From Lujinxingia sediminis (GTDB taxonomy: Bacteria; Myxococcota_A; Bradymonadia; Bradymonadales; Bradymonadaceae): a DNA stretch of 64,000 nt. This document shows positions 16,785-24,960 of the stretch, piece after piece. The stretch lies in assembly GCF_004005565.1 (NCBI RefSeq), contig NZ_SADD01000004.1, positions 62,001 through 126,000 on the forward strand. The letters run 5' to 3'. The position numbers and the translations under genes are program-made. Position 1 is the first letter of the stretch. Every line of letters begins with the position of its first letter. Under the pieces are notes generated by a model. The model saw nothing but the letters and a program-made list of their open reading frames with translations. It ran no database searches and had not been told where the DNA came from.

Positions 16785-18107
16785 ATGAGACCTTCCCAAC
16801 CCAACGCCGCCATCGACGACGCCCTGGTGGCTCGCCACATTCTTCAACGTCTCGGAGAAGGTGGTCAGCCGCCTCAACACGGCGTGCGCCGCATTAATGT
16901 GGGCAATGAGAGCTACCTGAAGGTGCTCGAACACGAGTATTTTGACTACCACCTGCGCTTTGGCGCGAGTTTTAAGCTGGTGCAGGGCTATTTCGGCGGC
17001 GGCAAAACCCACTTTCTCTACTGCGTACGTGAGCTGGCCTGGGATCGCGGTTTTGCTACTGCAGTGGTCGAGCTCTCACCCAACGAATGCCCCTACGACG
17101 ACAGCTTCAAGGTCTACCAGGCCGTGGTGCGCCGCATCGGGCAACGGCCGCGTACTGCACTGGGATCGCCGAGTTACGGCCTGCCCGACCTTCTGCGTAA
17201 CCTGATGGATGATCGCGTCGACGCCGCGCTGCAGACGCCCTCGGTGCCCGACGTCGACGCGGCCCGAGAGGCGGTTCTGACCTGGCTGCGCACCACGGTG
17301 GCGCGCGCCGCCTGCGAGAGCCACTCCTACCGCCGCGCGATTGTGGAGTTCGCCGCCGCCTTCCTCGAAGGACGTTTTGAGGACGAGCAACGCCTGGAAG
17401 CCTGGCTCACCGGCGAGTCGATCCCGGCCAGCGAGCTGCGGGAGCTGGGCGTCTATGAGGATATCGGTAAGAGCAACGGTTTTATCATGTTGCGCTGCCT
17501 TACTCAGATGGTCGTGGGCCTGGAACTTCCCGGCACCGTGCTCCTCTTCGATGAGGTCGACCGCAACCTCTCGGTGAGCGTCAAACGCAGCCAGATCATT
17601 GGCGACAACCTCCGCCAGGTTATTGACCTCTGCGGCCGCCACCAACTCCCCAACACCCTCTTTATGTATGCGGTCCCCCCGGAGTTTATGCGCAATGTGG
17701 TGCCGGATTACCCCGCGCTCTACCAGCGCTTAAAGAGCCCGGTACCACTCAGCGTGCGTAGCCCCCAGGCAGTGCTTATTGATCTGGAGCGCCTGGATCT
17801 GGAACCGGCTGAGCTCCTCTCAACCCTCGGAGACAAGCTGGTCGGTGTATTTGAGTCTGCGCGTGACTGCACCTTCGATCGCACTCTTCAATCCGCCAAC
17901 GCCCGCGCCCTGGCAAACGCCTGCGTCTACAGCTACTTCGAAGTCAATCACCGCCGCCTCTTCGTCAAAACCTGGGTCGACTTTCTGCATCGCCAGCTCG
18001 TCGACGGTGAGCTGGAACTCAACGCCAACGCCGCCACCGATCTCGTACTCTCCGGCTACGACGCGCTCGCCCAGACCCCGACCCAGGACGACTTCTCCGA
18101 CTTCTAA
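16785..18107 (+). CDS. BrxD-like (DUF2791) P-loop ATP-binding protein
   Basis: 440 residues. Walker A is GYFGGGKTH at 68-76, in the family setting KLVQGYFGGGKTHFLYCV. Walker B is GTVLLFDEVDR at 250-260. A conserved lead-in INVGNESYLKVLEHEYFDYH precedes the P-loop, as in BREX ATP-binding proteins (BrxD, DUF2791), where a short recognition helix stands before the nucleotide site. A sensor-like segment LPNTLFMYAVPPEFMR follows Walker B. In BREX type 2 and 6 loci BrxD accompanies the helicase BrxHI; here a second BrxD-like ATPase and a helicase follow within 1.6 kb, but no PglX methylase or PglZ phosphatase is present. It most likely works as part of an oligomeric DNA-associated ATPase. The ribosome site is weak. 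Confidence 0.82.
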   Translation: MRPSQPNAAIDDALVARHILQRLGEGGQPPQHGVRRINVGNESYLKVLEHEYFDYHLRFGASFKLVQGYFGGGKTHFLYCVRELAWDRGFATAVVELSPNECPYDDSFKVYQAVVRRIGQRPRTALGSPSYGLPDLLRNLMDDRVDAALQTPSVPDVDAAREAVLTWLRTTVARAACESHSYRRAIVEFAAAFLEGRFEDEQRLEAWLTGESIPASELRELGVYEDIGKSNGFIMLRCLTQMVVGLELPGTVLLFDEVDRNLSVSVKRSQIIGDNLRQVIDLCGRHQLPNTLFMYAVPPEFMRNVVPDYPALYQRLKSPVPLSVRSPQAVLIDLERLDLEPAELLSTLGDKLVGVFESARDCTFDRTLQSANARALANACVYSYFEVNHRRLFVKTWVDFLHRQLVDGELELNANAATDLVLSGYDALAQTPTQDDFSDF

Positions 18108-18137
18108 CTCCATTGCGCTGTCTCCACAGGTGACGCC

Positions 18138-19655
18138 ATGATCGCTGAAGCAGAAGAAGTCGAACACCCGGTCCACGGAAGCGGCCGGCTGGTCGGCTTG
18201 CGACGAAACGGACGGCTGGCGCTGGTCCACTTTAAGACCTTGCCCCTTCCTACGCTCGTACCCACCCGCGAGCTGCGGCGCCCGGGCGCGAGCACGCCAC
18301 CACGCACTCCTGAGCAACCGCCATCCCCGGCCCAGGACGTTGACCTGCGGAATGATCATCCGAAGGCACCGACGACGTTGCGGCGCTACGCCCTGGAGCC
18401 CACCCAGGCCGATATGGCCCTTGAGGCGATGCGTCTGGGCGTGGTGCCCGCCCAGGGCATTGAGGCGTTTACCGTCGCTCGCGATGCTGCCTTCGCCAGT
18501 CTCAACGTCGCCCTGGAGCAAGCCTCCCAGCACGGGGCGCTGCGCGTTATTGAGGGCGACTACGGTGCCGGCAAGACCCATATGCTTGAATGGTTTGGCA
18601 CCCGCGCGATCTCCGAAAACTACATCACCGCCCGCGTCACCCTTGACGCCGATGAGACGTCTCCGGCGCACCCTCAGCGCGTCTACCGGGCGATGATGCA
18701 CACCCTTCGCTACCCCGACCGCCCCGATGAGGTCGGGCTGGGACTTGCCCCGCTGATCGATCGCGCGCTGATCTCCGATGGCGCCCGCGAGATCTTCGCT
18801 GTCGGGGAGCGCGGCCACGGTACGCACCTCTATCTGAGCGCGGCGCTCAACTGGCTCGACGCCCTCAACGCTCCGCAACTTGCCGGTGAATCTGACCTCG
18901 AAACCTGGCGTCGCGCCGTGCTCGACTGGCTTGAGGGCCACCGCACCCAATCCAACCTCGGACTCAACAACGAGCTCGGCGCCGTGCCCGGCTCCCACCC
19001 CTGGCTCTACAGCCTCAAAGACTACCGCCCCTGGGCGCGCATCTACGCCTTCATTTTAAGCGGCCTGGCAACCCTGGCCCGCGAGTGCGGCTACAGCGGT
19101 CTGATGGTGATGGTCGATGAAGCGGAGCGATTCGCGCTTCTCTCGCGCGAGAACCGCGAACACGCCGCAGCCACCCTGCGCGCCCTGAGCAGCGCGGCCC
19201 TTGGCGATGCGCTCCCACCTCACCCTTCCGACGCCACCCTGGAGTTGGGTGGAGTCGGAAGACTGCGCGAACTCCCCTGCCGCTTTGAGCCCGCCTCGGG
19301 CCTGGGTGTGGTCATGGCCCTCACCCCCAGCTATGACGACGATCCTCTGCTGCAGGGCCTCTTTCCGCCCGAAGCCCGCATCGAGCTCACACGCCCGCTT
19401 CCCTCCGACTACGCCGAGCTGGCCCGACGCGTCAGCGCCTTCTACGCCGAAGCCCGAAACGGTCTGCCGCTACGCCCCCAACAAATCGACGCCATCGCCC
19501 AGACCATCGAACGCCTCAGCGCCCGCGGCACCCTGGGCTCCATGCGGCAGGTCATGAAGACCCTCGTTGAGCTCCTCGACGTCCACCGCCACTTCCCCGA
19601 GCGCGCCGATGGCGTCGTCGACAACCTCGCACGCGTCAGTCACTTCGACCTCTAA
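18138..19655 (+). CDS. Second BrxD-like ATPase with an N-terminal SH3/Tudor-like domain
   Basis: 505 residues. Walker A is GDYGAGKTH at 140-148, Walker B GLMVMVDEAE at 321-330, and a sensor region is near GLGVVMALTPSYDDDP at about 390. These match the DUF2791/BrxD ATPase group, as in the preceding gene. The first 50 residues form a separate module, VEHPVHGSGRLVGLRRNGRLALVHF, which looks like the small CarD/Tudor-type beta-barrel found at the ends of UvrD and related helicases (V-x-H-x-x-x-G-x-G). A Pro-rich linker at about 50-70 separates it from the ATPase. AGGTGA gives a good ribosome site. The stop is 5 bases before the helicase start, implying an operon. Confidence 0.82.
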   Translation: MIAEAEEVEHPVHGSGRLVGLRRNGRLALVHFKTLPLPTLVPTRELRRPGASTPPRTPEQPPSPAQDVDLRNDHPKAPTTLRRYALEPTQADMALEAMRLGVVPAQGIEAFTVARDAAFASLNVALEQASQHGALRVIEGDYGAGKTHMLEWFGTRAISENYITARVTLDADETSPAHPQRVYRAMMHTLRYPDRPDEVGLGLAPLIDRALISDGAREIFAVGERGHGTHLYLSAALNWLDALNAPQLAGESDLETWRRAVLDWLEGHRTQSNLGLNNELGAVPGSHPWLYSLKDYRPWARIYAFILSGLATLARECGYSGLMVMVDEAERFALLSRENREHAAATLRALSSAALGDALPPHPSDATLELGGVGRLRELPCRFEPASGLGVVMALTPSYDDDPLLQGLFPPEARIELTRPLPSDYAELARRVSAFYAEARNGLPLRPQQIDAIAQTIERLSARGTLGSMRQVMKTLVELLDVHRHFPERADGVVDNLARVSHFDL

Positions 19656-19660
19656 GGCCC

Positions 19661-21727
19661 ATGACCTCACCCACCGACACGTTTGACGAGCTTCGCGCAG
19701 TTCGCGAGGCGCTGCGCCACACCTGGCATGCCTTCTACGCACGCTTTGGAAACCTGCGCGAAGCCCAACGCCTGGCCGTCGCTCCGGTGCTCGCCGGGCA
19801 CGACACGCTGGTCGGAGCCCCGACCGCCTCGGGAAAAACCGAAGCTCTGATGGCCCCCCTGGCGCAGCGACTTCTGAGCCGTCGCGACGCCCCTGCAGGC
19901 CAGGCCCGCCTGCTTGTCATCAGCCCCACCCGCGCGCTCTGCAACGATCTTCATCGACGCATCGAACCTCCGCTTCGCCAGTGCAAGTTGAAGGTCGGCG
20001 TGCGCACCGGTGACCACAGCCTCAACATCACCCGCGACGCCCCACCGGTGGTGATCACCACCCCTGAATCTCTCGACTCGATGCTCTCGCGCTGGCCCGC
20101 CGCGTTGCGCTCGGTCGAGGCCCTTCTCCTCGATGAAATTCACCTCCTCGACGGCAGCGCCCGCGGCGATCAACTTCGCGTGCTTCTGGAGCGTCTCGAA
20201 CGCATCTGCCACACCCGCCCCCAGCGCTGCGCGGCGTCGGCGACACTTCCTCACGCCGATGAGATCGCCCGACGTTACCTCCGCGCCCCCGAGCTGATTC
20301 TTGTCGGCGGCGCGGGTCGAGGCCTGGACGCGCGTCTTGTGCACACCCCGGAGCTTGCCGATGCGTCCACCGACATCGCCGAGACCTTCCTCTCGGGGGA
20401 GTCGCGCAAGATCCTCGTCTTCGCCAACGCCCGCGCTCAAGTCGAGGCGCTGGTGGCCTGCCTCTCAGCCCATCCGCGACTGGCCGGGCGCATCTTCGCC
20501 CACCACGGCTCGCTCTCCCGTTCGGTGCGCCTGCGCACCGAACGTCGCTTCCTCGACGCGCCGGCAGCCATCTGCGTCGCGACGATGACCCTGGAGCTGG
20601 GCATCGACATCGGAGACGTCGACCGGGTGGTGCTGGTCGGACCGCCTCCCAACGTCGGAGCGTTGGTGCAACGCGTCGGCCGTGCCAATCGCCGCGGGTC
20701 CGTGGCCCATGTAACCTGTCTGGCCTCCGATGACTTCGAGGCGTTGCGTCTGGAGCATCTTCTCGTCTGCGCCGACGAGGGCCGTCTCTTCGAAGATCCG
20801 GTCCCCTTTCGCCCCTCAGTGCTCGCGCAGCAGGCGATTTCGTTGCTCTTTCAAAGCCGCAACAAATGGATCGGCGCTGAGGTTCTTCACCAGCGCCTGC
20901 CCGAAACGATTCAGTCGACCTACTCGCCACACGACCTTCTCGATCTTCTCCAGGCGATGTGTACCGCCGGCTACCTCACCCCCCTCAACGGTCAGCGCTT
21001 TGCCGCCGGCGATCGCGCTCAGAAGATGTACGAGCACGGTCTGATGCACGCGAACATCGACGATACCCCCGAGATCGAGGTCTTCGATGAGACCACCGGC
21101 GAACTTCTCGGGCGCGTCGCGCTGAGCCGAAAACAACGCGAGTCGCTGGGCGATGGTCAGGAACTCGGCCTCTCGCTGGCCGGCCGCCGTCGCGAAGTGG
21201 TCCGCATCACCCAGGATCAAGTCTTCGTCGACAGCGCCCAGGGCGAGGCCCCCAGCGCCTTCTTCGCGCGCCAGTCTCCTCGTTATGCCTTTGGGCTGGC
21301 TCGCGACCTGGCAGCCTTTCTGGGCATCGGCCACCATGAACTCCGCGTCGAGCGCTGGACCAAAGGCGCGCGCCTTGGCCACTTCCTGGGTACCCGATGG
21401 GGACTTCTTCTCGATGGCATCCTGCGCGAGCGCGGGCTGGCTACTCGCCCCGGAAACGCTTTTTTTCACATCCTTAAACGCGACCCTGAACTCAAAGATG
21501 GCTTCGATGACGCCGAGCGGCTTGAGCGTGACGCCCGCGCCTTCATCGCCCGCGAGAGCGAGCGCCTGGCCCGACGCCTCGATATCGGTCCCTTCTACAA
21601 CGGTCTGCCCCCCAACCTCCTTCGCTCCTGGCTCGACGAGGCGCTGGCCCCCGCCGAGTTCGCCCGTCACCTCGCCCAATGCGAATGGGTGGAAGGCCCC
21701 ATCTTCCCCCTGTCCCCCGAAGACTAA
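19661..21727 (+). CDS. Lhr/BrxHI-like SF2 DNA helicase
   Basis: 688 residues. Helicase motifs in order are: motif I APTASGKTE at 53-61, Ia SPTRALCNDL near 89, motif II DEIH at 158-161, motif III ASATLP near 193, and motifs V/VI LGIDIGDVDRVVLV plus ALVQRVGRANRRG near 310-345. The DEIH box followed by LLDGSARGDQL and the QRVGRAxRR form are typical of the Lhr-like group, to which BREX helicase BrxHI belongs. The C-terminal 300 residues lack the long Lhr extension and are unassigned. It probably unwinds or translocates on DNA in concert with the two upstream ATPases. The next gene (cardiolipin synthase) starts about 95 bases downstream and is unrelated. Confidence 0.9.
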   Translation: MTSPTDTFDELRAVREALRHTWHAFYARFGNLREAQRLAVAPVLAGHDTLVGAPTASGKTEALMAPLAQRLLSRRDAPAGQARLLVISPTRALCNDLHRRIEPPLRQCKLKVGVRTGDHSLNITRDAPPVVITTPESLDSMLSRWPAALRSVEALLLDEIHLLDGSARGDQLRVLLERLERICHTRPQRCAASATLPHADEIARRYLRAPELILVGGAGRGLDARLVHTPELADASTDIAETFLSGESRKILVFANARAQVEALVACLSAHPRLAGRIFAHHGSLSRSVRLRTERRFLDAPAAICVATMTLELGIDIGDVDRVVLVGPPPNVGALVQRVGRANRRGSVAHVTCLASDDFEALRLEHLLVCADEGRLFEDPVPFRPSVLAQQAISLLFQSRNKWIGAEVLHQRLPETIQSTYSPHDLLDLLQAMCTAGYLTPLNGQRFAAGDRAQKMYEHGLMHANIDDTPEIEVFDETTGELLGRVALSRKQRESLGDGQELGLSLAGRRREVVRITQDQVFVDSAQGEAPSAFFARQSPRYAFGLARDLAAFLGIGHHELRVERWTKGARLGHFLGTRWGLLLDGILRERGLATRPGNAFFHILKRDPELKDGFDDAERLERDARAFIARESERLARRLDIGPFYNGLPPNLLRSWLDEALAPAEFARHLAQCEWVEGPIFPLSPED

Positions 21728-21822
21728 GCGCCCGCCCCCCATTGGCCTACCCGGCCTCGAAGCGTAGGGTAGACCTCCCCGCGGACTCCTTGCTTTCCCA
21801 TTACTTTCCTTCAGGGCGCGCT

Positions 21823-23298
21823 GTGTTGGATACCATCGCTGAGTTTTTTGTCGCTTCCATCGGTCCCTACCTGCCGATGACGCTCACCGCGCTGGCGTTG
21901 GCCGCCGCATTACTCTCCTCCAGCCACATCCTGCTCTCCCGCCGCGAACCCGGATCCACCATCGCCTGGATGGCTCTGGTGTGGCTGGCCCCCCTTCTCG
22001 GCTCGGCCGCCTACCTGATGCTGGGCGTCAACCGCATCCAACGCCGCGCCGAATCTCTGCGCATGGAACACCACCAGCGCCGGCACGCCACTGAAGAACT
22101 TACCTTAAGCGACGCCGAGCTCCGAGAGCGTCTTCATCACGACGTCGAGCATCTCATTCCCCTGCGCGCCCTGGTCGATCGCGTGGTGCGCCGCCCTCTG
22201 GTCGCGGGCAACAAGGTCCTCCCCCTCTTCGACGGCGACGATGCCTACCCCGCCATGCTCAAGGCCATCAACGAGGCTCGCTCGTCGATCACCCTGGTCA
22301 CCTACATCTTCGATAATGATGAGATTGGTCGCACCTTCGTCGACGCCCTGGAGCGCGCCCACAAACGCGGCGTCGAAGTCCGCGTGCTCATCGACGCCGC
22401 CGGGCTGCGCTACTCTTTTCCTTCGATCCACCAACGCCTTAAACGCGCCCGCGTCCCCTCGGCACGCTTTCTCCCCTCCATCCTCCCGCCGCATATCATG
22501 ACGGTAAACCTGCGCAACCACCGAAAGATCATGGTCGTCGACGGTACCCTGGGTTTTACCGGCGGAATCAACATACGAGATGCGCATCGCCTGGACACCC
22601 TTCCTAAATTTCCCGTCCACGACCTGCACTTTCAGATCGAAGGTCCGGTCGTCGCCCACCTTCAAGAGGTCTTCTCCGAAGACTGGGAATTCACCACGGG
22701 GGAGCGCCTGGAAGGCCCGGCGTTTTTTCCCGAGCTTAAACCCACCGGCGAGGTCGTTGCGCGGGGCATCTCCGACGGCCCCGACGAGGATCTGGACCGT
22801 CTGCGCTGGACCATCGTCGGTGGCATCGCCTCGGCTCGCCATCGCGTACGCATCATGACCCCCTACTTTATCCCCGACGACTCCCTGATCACCGCGCTCA
22901 ACCTGGCCGCGCTCCGCGGCGTTCAGGTCGATATCCTGCTCCCCTCGATCAACAACCTCGTCTACGTGCAGTGGGCTTCAATGGCGCATCTGCGCAGCCT
23001 CCTGGACTGGGGCTGCAACATCTACTTCAGCCCGCCCCCTTTTCATCACTCCAAGCTCATGGTTGTCGATCAAACCTGGTTCACCCTGGGCTCGGCCAAC
23101 ATCGACCCGCGCAGCCTGCGCCTGAACTTTGAGTTCAATCTGGAGTGCTGGGATCCCATCCTTGGCGGCCACCTCGACCAGCTCCTCAATGACCGCATCG
23201 CGGAGGCCACGCGTATGACGCGCGAGAACTGGGAGCAGCGCCCTCGCTGGCAACGCCTGCGCGACGGTGCCGCTGCCCTGCTCTCCCCCTACCTCTAA
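21823..23298 (+). CDS. cls: Cardiolipin synthase (phospholipase D superfamily)
   Basis: 491 residues from GTG 21823, with AGGG upstream; the open frame extends back into the helicase gene but the extra part is not family-like. Two N-terminal membrane helices (about 11-30 and 42-62) are followed by two PLD HKD sites: HRKIMVVDGTLGFTGGIN near 231 and HHSKLMVVDQTWFTLGSANID near 409. A typical SRREPGSTIAWMALVW segment links the two helices. It condenses phosphatidylglycerol to cardiolipin at the inner membrane. The stop lies 8 bases from the end of the convergent mutY gene, with no terminator between. Confidence 0.93.
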   Translation: MLDTIAEFFVASIGPYLPMTLTALALAAALLSSSHILLSRREPGSTIAWMALVWLAPLLGSAAYLMLGVNRIQRRAESLRMEHHQRRHATEELTLSDAELRERLHHDVEHLIPLRALVDRVVRRPLVAGNKVLPLFDGDDAYPAMLKAINEARSSITLVTYIFDNDEIGRTFVDALERAHKRGVEVRVLIDAAGLRYSFPSIHQRLKRARVPSARFLPSILPPHIMTVNLRNHRKIMVVDGTLGFTGGINIRDAHRLDTLPKFPVHDLHFQIEGPVVAHLQEVFSEDWEFTTGERLEGPAFFPELKPTGEVVARGISDGPDEDLDRLRWTIVGGIASARHRVRIMTPYFIPDDSLITALNLAALRGVQVDILLPSINNLVYVQWASMAHLRSLLDWGCNIYFSPPPFHHSKLMVVDQTWFTLGSANIDPRSLRLNFEFNLECWDPILGGHLDQLLNDRIAEATRMTRENWEQRPRWQRLRDGAAALLSPYL

Positions 23299-23306
23299 TC
23301 CGGCAT

Positions 23307-24407
23307 TCAGACGGGCTCGGACGTCTTCCAGCGCTCGTAAATCTTGCGCGTCAACGCCGAAATCGCCGCCTGACCAAGCTCCAACTCCGGCACCCAACGC
23401 CAGCGCTCCTCAGCCACCGTCACAGGTGCATCGATCTCAGCCGCATACATGCGCGTCTGCAAACGGCGGTGCGAGAAGATATGCGTCACCTCGCCAACTT
23501 CCTCTGCGACGATCGGCATCCCCAGTAACGACGCCACCTCATCGAGCTCCGGCCATCGCGTGCCCTCGCGCTCTACCGTGGGAAACTCCAGCATCCCGGC
23601 CAGGAGCCCCCCGGCCTCTCGCGGCCCCACCAGCATGTCTCGCCCACTCGTGCCCCGACGGTGGACCACCACCGTCAGCGCCCGCATCGGCTTGACCGCA
23701 CTTCGTCGCGCAACCTCCGGGAGGGCCTCGGGCTCACCGCTGGCAAAGCCCGCACAATACTCCCTCACCGGACAGAGCAGGCACGCCGGAGAGCGCGGCG
23801 CGCATACCCGGGCCCCCAACTCCATCAATGCCTCATTAAAGTCCCCCGGCTTGTTGCGATCGACGAGCGCCTCGGCCAGCTCCCAGAAGATCTTCTGATT
23901 GGCCGTGCTGCGCGGGTCTCCCGCAATGGCAAAGAGACGCGCAAAAACGCGAATCACATTTCCATCCACGATCGGTGCCGGTAGCCCGAACGCAATCGAT
24001 GCGATCGCCCCCGCGGTGTACGGCCCGACTCCGGGAAGCCGGCGCAATCCCTCAAGCGTTGAGGGAATCGCCCCGCCATGCTCATCGACGACGACCTTTG
24101 CGGCCCGATGCAGAAAACGTGCCCGTCGGTAATAACCGAGCCCCGACCACTGCTCGAGGACCTCCTCCTCATCCGCCGCGGCAAGCGACTGAACGTCGGG
24201 AAATCTCGCCATCCACCGCTGAAAATAGTCGATGACCGTGATGACCTGGGTTTGCTGCAACATGATCTCGGAGACCCAGGTCGCATAAGGATCGCCCACC
24301 CCACGCCAGGGCAAATCTCGCCGCGCTCGCCAGAACCAACTCAACAATGCACGCTGAAACTCGTCCTTTCGCTCCCCCCAACCGCTGGCAACGAGCACCT
24401 CGCTCAC
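23307..24407 (-). CDS. mutY: A/G-specific adenine DNA glycosylase
   Basis: 366 residues from a GTG at 24407 that overlaps the stop of the upstream lipoprotein gene (GTGA). It removes adenine mispaired with 8-oxoguanine. The catalytic Glu lies in SEIMLQQTQV near residue 47, the helix-hairpin-helix with LPGVGPYTAGAIASIAFG near 118, the catalytic Asp in VDGNVIRV near 140, and the 4Fe-4S cluster cysteines in CAPRSPACLLCPVREYC near 200 (C-x6-C-x2-C-x5-C). The C-terminal NUDIX-like 8-oxoG recognition domain follows (about 240-360). Translational coupling to a Cys-rich lipoprotein is unusual for mutY. Confidence 0.95.
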   Translation of the reverse strand: MSEVLVASGWGERKDEFQRALLSWFWRARRDLPWRGVGDPYATWVSEIMLQQTQVITVIDYFQRWMARFPDVQSLAAADEEEVLEQWSGLGYYRRARFLHRAAKVVVDEHGGAIPSTLEGLRRLPGVGPYTAGAIASIAFGLPAPIVDGNVIRVFARLFAIAGDPRSTANQKIFWELAEALVDRNKPGDFNEALMELGARVCAPRSPACLLCPVREYCAGFASGEPEALPEVARRSAVKPMRALTVVVHRRGTSGRDMLVGPREAGGLLAGMLEFPTVEREGTRWPELDEVASLLGMPIVAEEVGEVTHIFSHRRLQTRMYAAEIDAPVTVAEERWRWVPELELGQAAISALTRKIYERWKTSEPV

Positions 24408-24697
24408 GCCGGCTCCGGCGCCACACACTGGTTGGTCGACGCCTCGTAAACCTCGTCGTCGGCGCAGCCCTCACACCCCGCCTCACAGCGCGCAAGCGGG
24501 CAGCCGCGCTGGTCTTCGTAGATCTCCAGGCCACACCCCTCGCGGCACTGCGGCTCCTGGGCCGCCGGACAGGTCATGCATGCCTTATTGGCCTCATGAT
24601 AGAACTCCCCCGGACGGCAATCCTCCGGGCGGTCGGTCGCCTCGGCTCCACAGCCCATCATCACGAGCATCACCGCCGCCTGCATCCACTTCTTCAC
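24404..24697 (-). CDS. Small cysteine-rich lipoprotein
   Basis: 97 residues from a GTG at 24697, with AGAGGT at good spacing; a GTG two codons earlier is less well placed. A lipoprotein signal ends in the lipobox LVMMGC near residue 16. The mature part carries about ten cysteines, in short CxxC and CxxxC groupings (for example MTCPAAQEPQC and CEAGCEGC), suggesting a disulfide-bonded periplasmic or surface domain. No family is recognised. It shares four bases with mutY, so both must be on one transcript. Confidence 0.75.
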   Translation of the reverse strand: MKKWMQAAVMLVMMGCGAEATDRPEDCRPGEFYHEANKACMTCPAAQEPQCREGCGLEIYEDQRGCPLARCEAGCEGCADDEVYEASTNQCVAPEPA

Positions 24698-24960
24698 GCT
24701 CACCTCTGCAACTTGGCCATCCCAGGTGGCAACGCCACCGAGACCTCTGTCCTAACAGCGTCATCTTGCGCTGAAAAGTCCCGGAAGCAGAGCCCGGGGT
24801 CGATTGCGCAGCCGCAGCCCCTTTGTTACGGTATGTTGAACGCTCAACCCCCGAAAACCTGCGGGCTCCATCCTCTCCCGCCCCCCCGGGTTGTACGCGC
24901 TACGAACACCGCTCACCTCGAAGCCGTGAACCTCGACTCTTCGCTCTCACCGGTTCAAGC

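Noticed and set aside
24725-24739. Short palindrome GGTGGCAACGCCACC near the kinase and lipoprotein promoters
   Set aside because: Six-bp arms with a 3-nt loop; too short and isolated for a call.
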